The notes under the pieces are model-generated. The model did no database searches and was not told the DNA's origin. It was given only the letters and a program-made list of their open reading frames with translations. Of a DNA stretch of 19,207 bases, positions 7,815 to 14,495 are shown in pieces (within the stretch, counting starts at the first letter, position 1; each line of letters opens with the position of its first letter). Both the position numbers and the translations under genes were made by a program. The DNA comes from Mageeibacillus sp. UBA1255 (lineage in GTDB: Bacteria; Bacillota; Clostridia; UBA1212; UBA1255). The DNA is taken from positions 19,538 through 38,744 of the forward strand of contig DBVV01000046.1 of NCBI GenBank assembly GCA_002308795.1, given 5' to 3'.

Positions 7815-8522
7815 TCAGTCAAAAAGTCTTCTCATTATCTCGTGGTATGCTTCCTCCACACCGCCCAGATCACGCCTGAATCTGTCTTTATCAAGCTTCT
7901 TACCTGTCTCGCTGTCCCAGAGTCTGCACGTATCCGGGCTGATCTCGTCGGCAAGAATTATTGTCCCGTCTGACGTCTTGCCGAATTCGAGTTTGAAATC
8001 GACGAGGGTTACACCGCGCGATGCCCATAAAGCGCGCAGGATCTCGTTGACAGTAAATGCATATTTAGTGATCGTTTCGATCTCTGCGCGAGTCGCTATC
8101 CCGAGTGCTATGGCCTGATAATCATTTATGAGCGGATCACCGAGTTCATCGTTTTTATATGAAAATTCGATCGTCGGCTCTTCGAAAATTATTCCTTCCT
8201 GAACGCCGTAGTTTTTGGCAAACGATCCGGCTGAAATGTTGCGGACAATAACTTCGAGCGGTACTATCTTAACTTTCTTCACAAGTGTGTCGCGTTCGTT
8301 CAACTCACTCACGAAATGTGTAGGCACTCCCGCTTCTTCGAGTTTAGCCATTAGTATATTGCTCATACGGTTGTTTATAACGCCTTTTCCTATTATAGTT
8401 CCTCGCTTTAGACCGTTAAACGCAGTTGCGTCGTCTTTATATGAAACAATAAGCAGATCCGGATCATCAGTTGCATAGACCTTTTTAGCCTTACCCTCGT
8501 AGATCATATTGACTTTTCTCAT
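7815..8522 (-). CDS. purC: Phosphoribosylaminoimidazole-succinocarboxamide synthase (SAICAR synthetase)
   Basis: PurC joins aspartate to CAIR using ATP, step seven or eight of purine synthesis depending on counting. The 235 residues are typical of the short bacterial monofunctional form. Visible motifs include MIYEGKAKKVYATDDPD at the start, SYKDDATAFNG, GVINNRMSN, EVIVRNISAGS, DFKLEFGK and LADEISPDTCRLWD. A weak-to-moderate ribosome site (AGGGAG, about 10 nt upstream) supports the ATG at 8522. A second Met six residues in is an alternative start. It lies 22 bp after asnB and 15 bp before pyrG in the same direction. It is not grouped with other pur genes here, which is unusual. It needs aspartate, not glutamine, so its place in this cluster probably reflects nucleotide supply in general. 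Confidence 0.97.
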   Translation of the reverse strand: MRKVNMIYEGKAKKVYATDDPDLLIVSYKDDATAFNGLKRGTIIGKGVINNRMSNILMAKLEEAGVPTHFVSELNERDTLVKKVKIVPLEVIVRNISAGSFAKNYGVQEGIIFEEPTIEFSYKNDELGDPLINDYQAIALGIATRAEIETITKYAFTVNEILRALWASRGVTLVDFKLEFGKTSDGTIILADEISPDTCRLWDSETGKKLDKDRFRRDLGGVEEAYHEIMRRLFD

Positions 8523-8544
8523 AAACGATCAACTCCCTAAATTC

Positions 8545-10134
8545 TTATATCCCGCTGTTTCCGTAATTTGACAGCACACGTGCCGAAGGATCGTTGACGT
8601 CGCATCCCTCCCAGCTCCTGTTTGGCATCCAGAAATCCGCGACCATTTCAGCGTTACCGGGATAATACTTCTCAAATATCTCCCGGTACAGCAGCGATTC
8701 CTTAGTAAAAGGCGTCGCGAATTTATATTTTGACGCCAAATCTTCAAATTCATTGTCCGTATACTTCTCTTCGGCGTACTCTTTAAGATAATCGACCATC
8801 GAATGTCCTACAGCATCAGAAAACGCCGCTTTCTCGCGCCAAAGTATCTCATCAGGCAGGTATCCGAGCCCCTCAAAAGCGCGGCGAAGCAGATATTTGC
8901 CTTTACCGTATTTATTCATCTTCATTTCCGGATCTATTGACATCACGTATCTGACAAAATCGAGATCTCCGAACGGTACGCGCGCTTCTAAAGAGTTTAC
9001 GGAGATGCATCTGTCGGCTCTCAGCACGTCGTACATATGAAGCTCTCTGATCCTCTTTTCCGCTTCTTTCTGAAACGCTTCCGCATCCGGCGCGAAATCC
9101 GTATATTTGTATCCGAACAGTTCGTCCGAGATCTCGCCCGTAAGCAGCACTCGAATATCGGTGTTTTCGTGTATCGCTCTGCAAACGAGGTACATGCCGA
9201 TGCTCGCGCGTATCGTTGTTATATCGTACGTGCCGAGCAGTTCTATAACTGTTTCGAGCGAATCGATAACGTCCTTTGGCGTCATAAATACTTCTGTATG
9301 CTCAGCTCCGATAAAATCTGCGACCAAGCGCGCGTATTTAAGGTCGATCGCATCCTTGCTCATTCCTATCGCAAACGTCCTTATCGGTTTATGTTCTGTC
9401 TCGCTGCGCGCAGCAATTGCACATACCAGAGATGAATCGAGGCCTCCGGACAATAAAAATCCAACTTTTGCGTCCGAAACGAGCCTTTTTTCAACACCGG
9501 CGATCAGGCGCTCGCGGATCCCGGAACAAACGTCGTCAATATCCCCGGATATTTTGCCCTCCGGAGCGGCAATATCGCAATATCTCACGAATTGACCGCC
9601 GCTGTAGTAGCAGCCGGGAGGGAAGGGCAATACTTTTTTGCATATGCCGACAAGGTTTTTAGGCTCGCTCGCAAAGATAATTGTCCCTTCCGTATCATAT
9701 CCGTAATATAGTGGCCGTATACCGATCGGATCGCGGGCGGCAATAAATTCGTCTTTTTCGGCGTCATATATTACGCATGCGAATTCGGCGTCAAGCTTTT
9801 TGAACATCTCGGTACCGTATTCTTTGTACATCGGAAGGATGATCTCGCAGTCGCTGTCGCTCTTAAAAGTGTATCCTTTCGCCTCCAGTGTGTCGCGGTC
9901 CTTCTTAAACCCGTATAGTTCACCGTTGCAGACGCATAAGCTGCCGTTTAGTTCGAAAGGCTGCATACCCGACGGGGTCAGGCCCATTATCGAGAGCCTG
10001 TGAAACCCCATCAAACCATTGCCCGCGCTGACGATTTTAGTCGAGTCAGGTCCTCGCGATTTCGTGCGAGCAAACCCCGCTTTAAAAGTCGCTTCGTCAA
10101 TAACCTTCCCGCAATATCCAATGATCGAACACAT
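8545..10134 (-). CDS. asnB: Asparagine synthetase, glutamine-hydrolysing (AsnB type)
   Basis: AsnB makes asparagine from aspartate, ATP and glutamine. The N-terminal Ntn amidotransferase begins MCSIIGYCG, with Cys2 as the nucleophile after Met removal, followed by RGPDS, MGFHRLSIMG and NGELYG. The synthetase domain shows the PP-loop LLSGGLDSS and GEISDELFGYKY. The 529 residues are close to the E. coli AsnB length. The frame is open up to an ATG at 10230, but that start would add 32 residues and bury the catalytic Cys; the ATG at 10134 has a ribosome site (AAGAGGTG) and is the only start compatible with catalysis. A repeat tract lies 17 bases upstream, between the ammonium channel gene and this one. 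No strong promoter is visible there, so transcription probably continues from glnN. Confidence 0.95.
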   Translation of the reverse strand: MCSIIGYCGKVIDEATFKAGFARTKSRGPDSTKIVSAGNGLMGFHRLSIMGLTPSGMQPFELNGSLCVCNGELYGFKKDRDTLEAKGYTFKSDSDCEIILPMYKEYGTEMFKKLDAEFACVIYDAEKDEFIAARDPIGIRPLYYGYDTEGTIIFASEPKNLVGICKKVLPFPPGCYYSGGQFVRYCDIAAPEGKISGDIDDVCSGIRERLIAGVEKRLVSDAKVGFLLSGGLDSSLVCAIAARSETEHKPIRTFAIGMSKDAIDLKYARLVADFIGAEHTEVFMTPKDVIDSLETVIELLGTYDITTIRASIGMYLVCRAIHENTDIRVLLTGEISDELFGYKYTDFAPDAEAFQKEAEKRIRELHMYDVLRADRCISVNSLEARVPFGDLDFVRYVMSIDPEMKMNKYGKGKYLLRRAFEGLGYLPDEILWREKAAFSDAVGHSMVDYLKEYAEEKYTDNEFEDLASKYKFATPFTKESLLYREIFEKYYPGNAEMVADFWMPNRSWEGCDVNDPSARVLSNYGNSGI

Positions 10135-10150
10135 CGTGCACCTCTTAAGT

Positions 10151-10213
10151 AAATGGCAAATGGCAAGTTGCAAATGGCAAATGGCAAGTTGCAAATTGCA
10201 ATAGTTGCAAGTA
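10151..10213. repeat. Heptanucleotide / 21-bp tandem repeat before asnB
   Basis: Two perfect 21-bp copies (10151-10171 and 10172-10192) and one degenerate copy (10193-10213). Each copy consists of three 7-bp units: AAATGGC, AAATGGC, AAGTTGC. The degenerate copy has AAATTGC and a shifted AGTTGC. The tract lies in the short gap between the amt stop and the asnB ribosome site. Seven-base units are prone to slippage, so copy number may vary among strains. Confidence 0.9.
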
Positions 10214-10232
10214 GATAGTTTATCATTCAAAA

Positions 10233-11987
10233 TTATTCAACGTCCTGCAGCGCGTCGTATCCTTCTTCACCGGTACGGACTTTGACAACGTTCTCAACGT
10301 CGTAAACGAATATCTTGCCGTCGCCGATGTGACCCGTATACAGCACTTTCTTTGCCGTCTCTATCACGAGCCTTACAGGGACTTTGCTCACAACGATATC
10401 GATCTGAATCTTCGGCAGCAGATTGGCCTCGACCTGTACGCCTCTGTAGTACTCAGGCTGGCCTTTCTGAGCACCGCATCCAAGCACGTGCGTTACAGTC
10501 ATACCCGTGATCCCTATATCCATCATAGCGTTCTTGAGCGCCTCAAATCTGGGCTCTTTGCAGATGATCTCAACCTTGGTAAACTTCGGAGATCCGTCGC
10601 TGAAAACGGGCTCTTTCTTTACAGGCACTGCTTCCGCGACAGGTACGTCACCTGTGACAGCTAAGGCGCCATCGTAACCGTAATCGACGCTTTCGACTGC
10701 AGGGACGAAATCTGCGTAAGCGCTCGGAAGACCGTGTTCAGTCTTATCGAGGCCCTTGATCTCTTCTTCTTTAGAGACCCGAAGACCGTTTGTCTTTTTG
10801 ATAACAAAGAACGTAAGCGTCATCATCGCGGCAGTCCATGCGAGGATGGCAACGATTCCGAGCAGCTGGATACCGAGCAGTTTGAAGTTTCCTGTATAGA
10901 ATAAGCCTTTAAGTCCTGCAGGAGCGTTCGGATTAGCAAGCAGCCCTACTGCGATCGTGCCCCATACACCGTTCGCGAAATGTACACCTACTGCGCCTAC
11001 TGGGTCGTCAATATGCAGTTTGATGTCGAGAAATTCTACTACTCCTACAACGAGCAGTCCGGAGACGATGCCGATAACGGAAGCTCCGAGTGCGTCAACG
11101 GCGTCGCAGCCTGCGGTAACGCCCACAAGTCCGGCCAATGAGCCGTTTATGCACATGGATACGTCAGGCTTTCCGTTCTTGATCCAAGTGAATATCATGG
11201 TGGTGCAGGTCGCGACAGCGGGGGCAATAGTCGTTGTCACAAATATTGACGCAAGGGAAGAACTGTCCCATGCCGCTGCGCCGTTGAACCCGTACCAGCC
11301 GAACCAGAGAATGAAGCATCCGAGAGCACCGAGCGTTATAGAGTGGCCGGGAAATGCATTGACCCTGGTCACTTTTCCGGCATTGTCCTTTATATATTTT
11401 CCAAGCCTCGGGCCTACCATTATAGCCCCGATCAGCGCTGTGATACCGCCGACCGAATGGATCGCTGCAGATCCGGCAAAATCGTGAAAACCGAGCTTCG
11501 CTAGCCAGCCGTTTGCATTCCATACCCAGCCCGCTTCGATGGGGTAAACGAACAGCGAGATCACGCCTGAATAGATGCAGTAGGATAAGAATTTCGTACG
11601 CTCAGCCATCGAGCCGGAAACGATCGTCGCTGCCGTTGCGCAGAACACCAGGTTGAAAACGAACGAAGGTGCATTGCCGCTCTTTAAAAATCCGCCGAAA
11701 TCTGTAAATATTCTGAGATTAGGCACTCCGATGAAGCCCAGCACGTAATCTTCGGCCATCATGAGAGAAAATCCGAGCAGTACGAAAACTACCGTACCGA
11801 TGCAGAAATCCATGAGGTTCTTCATGATTATGTTGCCCGCGTTCTTAGCTCTGGTGAAGCCGGTCTCGACCATCGCAAAACCTGCCTGCATAAAGAATAC
11901 GAGAGCTGCTCCGATAAGGAACCATACTCCGAAGACTTCGGAAGTGGCTGTTTCCTGAATTAATTGAGTGATAGAATCAGTGACCAT
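10233..11987 (-). CDS. amt: Ammonium channel fused to a C-terminal PII (GlnB/GlnK) signalling domain
   Basis: Residues about 1-400 form an Amt/Mep/Rh channel of about eleven membrane helices. Signatures include FMQAGFAMVETGF, MAERTKF, VYPIEAGWVWN, DFAGSAAIHSVGG with the first pore His, FPGHSITLGALGCFILWFGWYGFN, and DDPVGAVGVHFANG with the second pore His. The cytoplasmic Amt tail (KGLDKTEHGLPSAYADF) is kept, followed by a linker of some 50 residues rich in Pro, Val, Ala and Glu. From about residue 468 to 584 there is a full PII domain: FTKVEIICKEPRFEALKNA, the T-loop GCGAQKGQPEYYRG with a Tyr (about 514) at the uridylylation position, and the nucleotide-binding TGHIGDGKIFVYDV. In most bacteria a separate GlnK plugs AmtB; here the regulator is tethered. 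The gene lies 54 bp after glnN and ends just before the asnB leader. A GAGGT ribosome site supports the start. Confidence 0.96.
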   Translation of the reverse strand: MVTDSITQLIQETATSEVFGVWFLIGAALVFFMQAGFAMVETGFTRAKNAGNIIMKNLMDFCIGTVVFVLLGFSLMMAEDYVLGFIGVPNLRIFTDFGGFLKSGNAPSFVFNLVFCATAATIVSGSMAERTKFLSYCIYSGVISLFVYPIEAGWVWNANGWLAKLGFHDFAGSAAIHSVGGITALIGAIMVGPRLGKYIKDNAGKVTRVNAFPGHSITLGALGCFILWFGWYGFNGAAAWDSSSLASIFVTTTIAPAVATCTTMIFTWIKNGKPDVSMCINGSLAGLVGVTAGCDAVDALGASVIGIVSGLLVVGVVEFLDIKLHIDDPVGAVGVHFANGVWGTIAVGLLANPNAPAGLKGLFYTGNFKLLGIQLLGIVAILAWTAAMMTLTFFVIKKTNGLRVSKEEEIKGLDKTEHGLPSAYADFVPAVESVDYGYDGALAVTGDVPVAEAVPVKKEPVFSDGSPKFTKVEIICKEPRFEALKNAMMDIGITGMTVTHVLGCGAQKGQPEYYRGVQVEANLLPKIQIDIVVSKVPVRLVIETAKKVLYTGHIGDGKIFVYDVENVVKVRTGEEGYDALQDVE

Positions 11988-12041
11988 ACTATTGTACCTC
12001 GTGCCGTATAGATCGGTTATTATTTTATGATTTTGAGGAGC

Positions 12042-14138
12042 TTATTTAACGCTGAACAGTATGTCTGCGTAAGTCGGGAAAGGCCAGTAGGATTTGGCTG
12101 TTACAGTCTCGGCTTCATCGCAAAGGACCCTGAGCTCGCACATGATCGGAAGAACGGTATCGCGAAGCATTGCGGACTCTTCGATAACGCCACCGGCGTC
12201 ATGAACTTTGATGATCGCATCAGATAGTTCATCGGTCTTAACAGCGATCTTGTCCGCAGCATCAGAGAGTTTTTTGATGAGGCCAGTCTCGTAAGCGCAA
12301 GCTAAACCTTCGCACGCCTTTTTCTTTGCCGAAACGTTTCTGGCCATATCCGACGCGTATGACTCGATAGCGGGAGCGATAAGCGTCCTCGACATCTCGA
12401 TCATCGTATTGGCCTCGATACCGATCGTCTTGCAATAGTTTTCAAGCATTATCTCGCACCTTGACCTGAGCTCTTCGTAAGTGTAGACACCGTGAGAGGT
12501 GAGCAGGTCAACGTTCTTTTTATCCATCAGGTGCGGCATGCAGTCTGCTGTGGTTCGGTAGTTGAGCAGGCCTCTGACTTCGGTCGCCTCTTTGATCCAC
12601 GCGTCGTCGTAACCGTTGCCGTTGAAAATTATCCGTTTATGATCTTTTATCGTTTCCTTGATCAGCTCATGAAGCGCCGTTTCGAAATCAGGAACGTTTT
12701 CAAGTTTGTCTGCATATACTTTGAGACTCTCAGCAACAACGGTATTTAACATGATATTCGCGCATGCGATACTGTTCGAAGAACCGAGCATACGGAACTC
12801 GAATTTGTTGCCCGTAAATGCGAACGGCGAGGTTCTGTTGCGGTCTGTAGTATCGCGGTTGAATTTCGGAAGCACGTCTACGCCGAGCTTCATCTGGGTC
12901 TTTTCGGCGCCCTTGTATGGCTTATCATTTTCGATAGCGTCAAATATTGCCTGCAGTTCGTCCCCGAGGAATACCGAAATAACTGCCGGCGGCGCTTCGT
13001 TTGCGCCGAGGCGGTGGTCGTTTCCGGCGGTGGCAACGGATATTCTTAACAGATCCTGATAGTCGTCAACTGCTTTAATGACTGCGCAAAGGAACAGCAG
13101 GAACTGTGCGTTCTCGTAAGGTGTTTCGCCGGGCGAAAGCAGGTTCTGGCCTTCGTCCGTGTCGATCGACCAGTTATTGTGCTTGCCCGAGCCGTTGACG
13201 CCCGCGAACGGTTTTTCGTGGAGCAGGCATACGAGGCCGTGTTTGGCGGCAACTTTCTGCATGATCTCCATTGTCAGCTGGTTGTGGTCGGTGGCAATAT
13301 TAGTTGTCGAATAGATCGGTGCCAGTTCGTGCTGTGCGGGGGCAACTTCGTTGTGCTCGGTCTTGGCGAGTATTCCGAGTTTCCAGAGTTCTTCGTTGAG
13401 CTCTTCCATATACGCGGCAACTCTCGGCTTGATCACGCCGAAATAGTGGTCGTCCATTTCCTGACCTTTAGGAGGCTTTGCCCCGAACAGTGTTCTTCCG
13501 GTGAACTGAAGATCCGGCCGCGCGTCATACATTTCTTTGGTGATAAGGAAATATTCCTGCTCCGGACCTACTGAAGAATGAACGCGCTTAACGGTCGTAT
13601 TTCCGAACAGCCTCAATATGCGAAGAGCCTGAGTATTGAGTGCCTCCATGGAGCGCAGCAGGGGAGTTTTCTTATCGAGCGCATGTCCGCCGTATGAGCA
13701 GAATGCTGTCGGTATGCAGAGCGTTTTGCCTTTTATAAACGCGTATGAAGTGGGATCCCATGCGGTGTAGCCTCTCGCTTCGAACGTTGCCCGAAGACCT
13801 CCGGACGGGAAAGAAGACGCATCAGGCTCGCCCTTGATCAGTTCTTTTCCTCTGAATTCCATTATAACTCCGCCGTCCGGAGCGGGGGTAATGAAGCTGT
13901 CGTGCTTCTCGGCTGTAATACCTGTAAGAGGCTGGAACCAGTGGGTGAAATGTGTCGCGCCTTTTGAGATCGCCCATTCTTTCATCGCTTCAGCTACGAT
14001 GTTTGCAACACCGATATCGAGCTGTTTTCCTTCGTCGATCGTCTTTCTAAGCGAAGCGTAAACTTTTCCCGGCAGACATGCCTTCATAACCCGGTCGTCA
14101 AATACCATACTTCCGAAATAATCTTTTACCGTTCCCAT
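12042..14138 (-). CDS. glnN: Glutamine synthetase type III
   Basis: GlnN condenses ammonium and glutamate to glutamine with ATP; type III enzymes are large dodecamers found in Bacteroidetes, some Clostridia and cyanobacteria. The 698 residues match GSIII and far exceed the type I length of about 450. Visible features are the N-terminal FGSMVFDD segment, THWFQPLTG, SFPSGGLRATFEARGYTAWD, SVGPEQEYFLI, APAQHELAPIY with metal and substrate ligands, NGSGKHNNWSIDTD, and RTSPFAFTGNKFEFRMLGSS. The start is supported by AAAGGAG 8 nt upstream. It is the first large gene of the leftward operon, preceded by a structured leader with a possible small ORF. It has no adenylylation-type regulation that I can see. 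Control probably comes through transcription attenuation and metabolite binding. Confidence 0.97.
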   Translation of the reverse strand: MGTVKDYFGSMVFDDRVMKACLPGKVYASLRKTIDEGKQLDIGVANIVAEAMKEWAISKGATHFTHWFQPLTGITAEKHDSFITPAPDGGVIMEFRGKELIKGEPDASSFPSGGLRATFEARGYTAWDPTSYAFIKGKTLCIPTAFCSYGGHALDKKTPLLRSMEALNTQALRILRLFGNTTVKRVHSSVGPEQEYFLITKEMYDARPDLQFTGRTLFGAKPPKGQEMDDHYFGVIKPRVAAYMEELNEELWKLGILAKTEHNEVAPAQHELAPIYSTTNIATDHNQLTMEIMQKVAAKHGLVCLLHEKPFAGVNGSGKHNNWSIDTDEGQNLLSPGETPYENAQFLLFLCAVIKAVDDYQDLLRISVATAGNDHRLGANEAPPAVISVFLGDELQAIFDAIENDKPYKGAEKTQMKLGVDVLPKFNRDTTDRNRTSPFAFTGNKFEFRMLGSSNSIACANIMLNTVVAESLKVYADKLENVPDFETALHELIKETIKDHKRIIFNGNGYDDAWIKEATEVRGLLNYRTTADCMPHLMDKKNVDLLTSHGVYTYEELRSRCEIMLENYCKTIGIEANTMIEMSRTLIAPAIESYASDMARNVSAKKKACEGLACAYETGLIKKLSDAADKIAVKTDELSDAIIKVHDAGGVIEESAMLRDTVLPIMCELRVLCDEAETVTAKSYWPFPTYADILFSVK

Positions 14139-14156
14139 GATCCTGTCTCCTTTTCT

Positions 14157-14297
14157 TTATAAACTGCTAAAGGCGCCTTCTGTGACGTATCGCGACGGGA
14201 AGTCAATATCTACCTTCGCCGCATGTACAAAAGACGCCTTTGCCTTCGGTCTGTTAAAAGAAAAGGCGCCTTTGAGTTCTTCGCTCAAAGACGCCAT
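14157..14297 (-). CDS. Possible small protein or leader peptide of 46 residues ahead of glnN
   Basis: ATG at 14297 to TAA at 14157 gives 46 codons. The stop lies 18 nt before the glnN ATG, leaving exactly room for the glnN ribosome site. The product begins MASLSEELKGAFSFNRPK and contains three related tetrapeptides, KGAF, KASF and EGAF, encoded by the repeated DNA modules. It has no Gln, Cys or Trp, has several Lys and Arg, and lacks a signal or membrane segment. The ribosome site is poor: AAAGG stands only 2 nt from the ATG and the predicted transcript start is about 11 nt upstream, so initiation would be nearly leaderless. It could be a translated attenuator peptide, a small glutamine synthetase effector, or chance coding over an RNA structure. 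I recognise no homologue. Confidence 0.4.
   Translation of the reverse strand: MASLSEELKGAFSFNRPKAKASFVHAAKVDIDFPSRYVTEGAFSSL
14256..14295 (-). terminator. Early intrinsic terminator (attenuator) in the glnN leader
   Basis: On the minus strand a 12-bp stem, GGCGTCTTTGAG (14295-14284) with CTCAAAGGCGCC (14276-14265), has one G-U pair, a 7-nt loop (CGAAGAA) and is followed by TTTTCTTTT (14264-14256). It starts about 13 nt after the predicted transcript start. Termination here would leave an RNA of about 50 nt. The first stem base is the G of the small-ORF ATG, so a ribosome starting there would melt the hairpin. Confidence 0.8.
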
Positions 14298-14314
14298 TGC
14301 CTTTAACGATGCGA

Positions 14315-14343
14315 AGTTTACACCAGAAAAAAGCGGTTGTCAA
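14315..14343 (-). promoter_or_regulatory. Sigma-A promoter of the glnN operon
   Basis: On the minus strand: TTGACA (14343-14338), a 17-bp spacer and TAAACT (14320-14315). The -35 is perfect and the -10 matches four of six. Predicted start near 14308. The -35 lies in the left arm of the inverted repeat at 14337-14361. Confidence 0.75.
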
Positions 14344-14361
14344 CAGTTTTTTTGTTGACAA
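14337..14361. promoter_or_regulatory. Inverted repeat holding both divergent -35 elements, candidate operator
   Basis: TTGTCAAC (14337-14344) and GTTGACAA (14354-14361) are perfect 8-bp inverted arms separated by 9 bp (AGTTTTTTT). Each arm contains the outward-facing TTGACA of one promoter. The half-sites TGTCA and TGACA equal those of the GlnR/TnrA consensus, but the gap is 13 bp where GlnR has 7. A dimeric regulator here would block both promoters together. Confidence 0.65.
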
Positions 14362-14383
14362 TTTTTTTCATTAGTTGTAAAAT
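14355..14383 (+). promoter_or_regulatory. Sigma-A promoter of the glutamate synthase operon
   Basis: TTGACA (14355-14360), a 17-bp spacer and TAAAAT (14378-14383), eleven of twelve consensus positions. Predicted start near 14390. The -35 elements of the two divergent promoters are only 11 bp apart, so two polymerases could not easily bind at once. Confidence 0.82.
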
Positions 14384-14401
14384 TCTTTCAAATGAGCAAA
14401 G

Positions 14402-14449
14402 GCGTTCATTTCCACGCGGTAGGTCTGCGCGCGAAATGGGCGCTTTTTT
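14402..14449 (+). terminator. Early intrinsic terminator (attenuator) in the glutamate synthase leader
   Basis: An 11-bp stem, GCGTTCATTTC (14402-14412) with GAAATGGGCGC (14433-14443), has two G-U pairs. It carries an inner 4-bp helix (CGCG 14415-14418 with 14428-14431) and is followed by TTTTTT (14444-14449). It begins about 12 nt after the predicted start and ends 46 nt before the first gene, so it lies inside the leader and not between operons. The 300-plus bases between 14139 and 14495 are otherwise covered by the elements listed here. Confidence 0.75.
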
Positions 14450-14495
14450 CATTTTATAATGCAATTACATCAGGTCATAAAGAAGGAATGGTAGT

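Larger units (their letters stand above)
14139..14308 (-). ncRNA. Structured leader of glnN with four self-complementary modules, candidate attenuator
   Basis: From the predicted start near 14308 to the glnN ATG is about 170 nt. Read on the minus strand it holds four copies of an RGGCGYCTTT-type module, named in transcript order: A (14286-14298), B (14261-14276), C (14229-14241), D (14169-14180). Copies B and D contain the palindrome AAGGCGCCTT. A pairs with B as a terminator. B can alternatively pair with C (about 12 bp with one G-U), and C with D (about 11 bp), enclosing a smaller hairpin (GCGGC/GAAG with CUUC/GUCGC). These pairings are mutually exclusive, which is typical of a regulated leader. 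Only hand pairing was done. The same stretch is also an open frame of 46 codons, so some or all of the pattern could reflect a repetitive small protein. No known RNA class was recognised. Confidence 0.5.

Noticed and set aside
10151..10213. CRISPR array
   Set aside because: The units are 7/21 bp and directly adjacent without spacers, and no cas genes are present.
10135..10230. A 32-residue N-terminal extension of AsnB, read from ATG 10230
   Set aside because: It is encoded mostly by the tandem repeat and would hide the catalytic N-terminal Cys. The ATG at 10134 has its own ribosome site.
14139..14308. Glutamine riboswitch (glnA or downstream-peptide motif) or T-box
   Set aside because: I could not find their conserved cores, nor a T-box sequence. 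The modules here are simple self-complementary repeats.
14338..14360. Canonical GlnR/TnrA box
   Set aside because: The half-sites match but the gap is 13 bp instead of 7, so it is not a standard site.
14290..14450. ANTAR two-hexaloop antitermination target
   Set aside because: Only about 12 nt lie between each predicted start and its terminator stem, leaving no space for the first hairpin. The glnN hairpin loop is 7 nt, not 6.
14435..14460. Sigma-54 promoter before the glutamate synthase operon
   Set aside because: TGGGCGC and TTCAT only loosely resemble -24/-12 elements, and the segment is explained by the terminator stem and its U-run.
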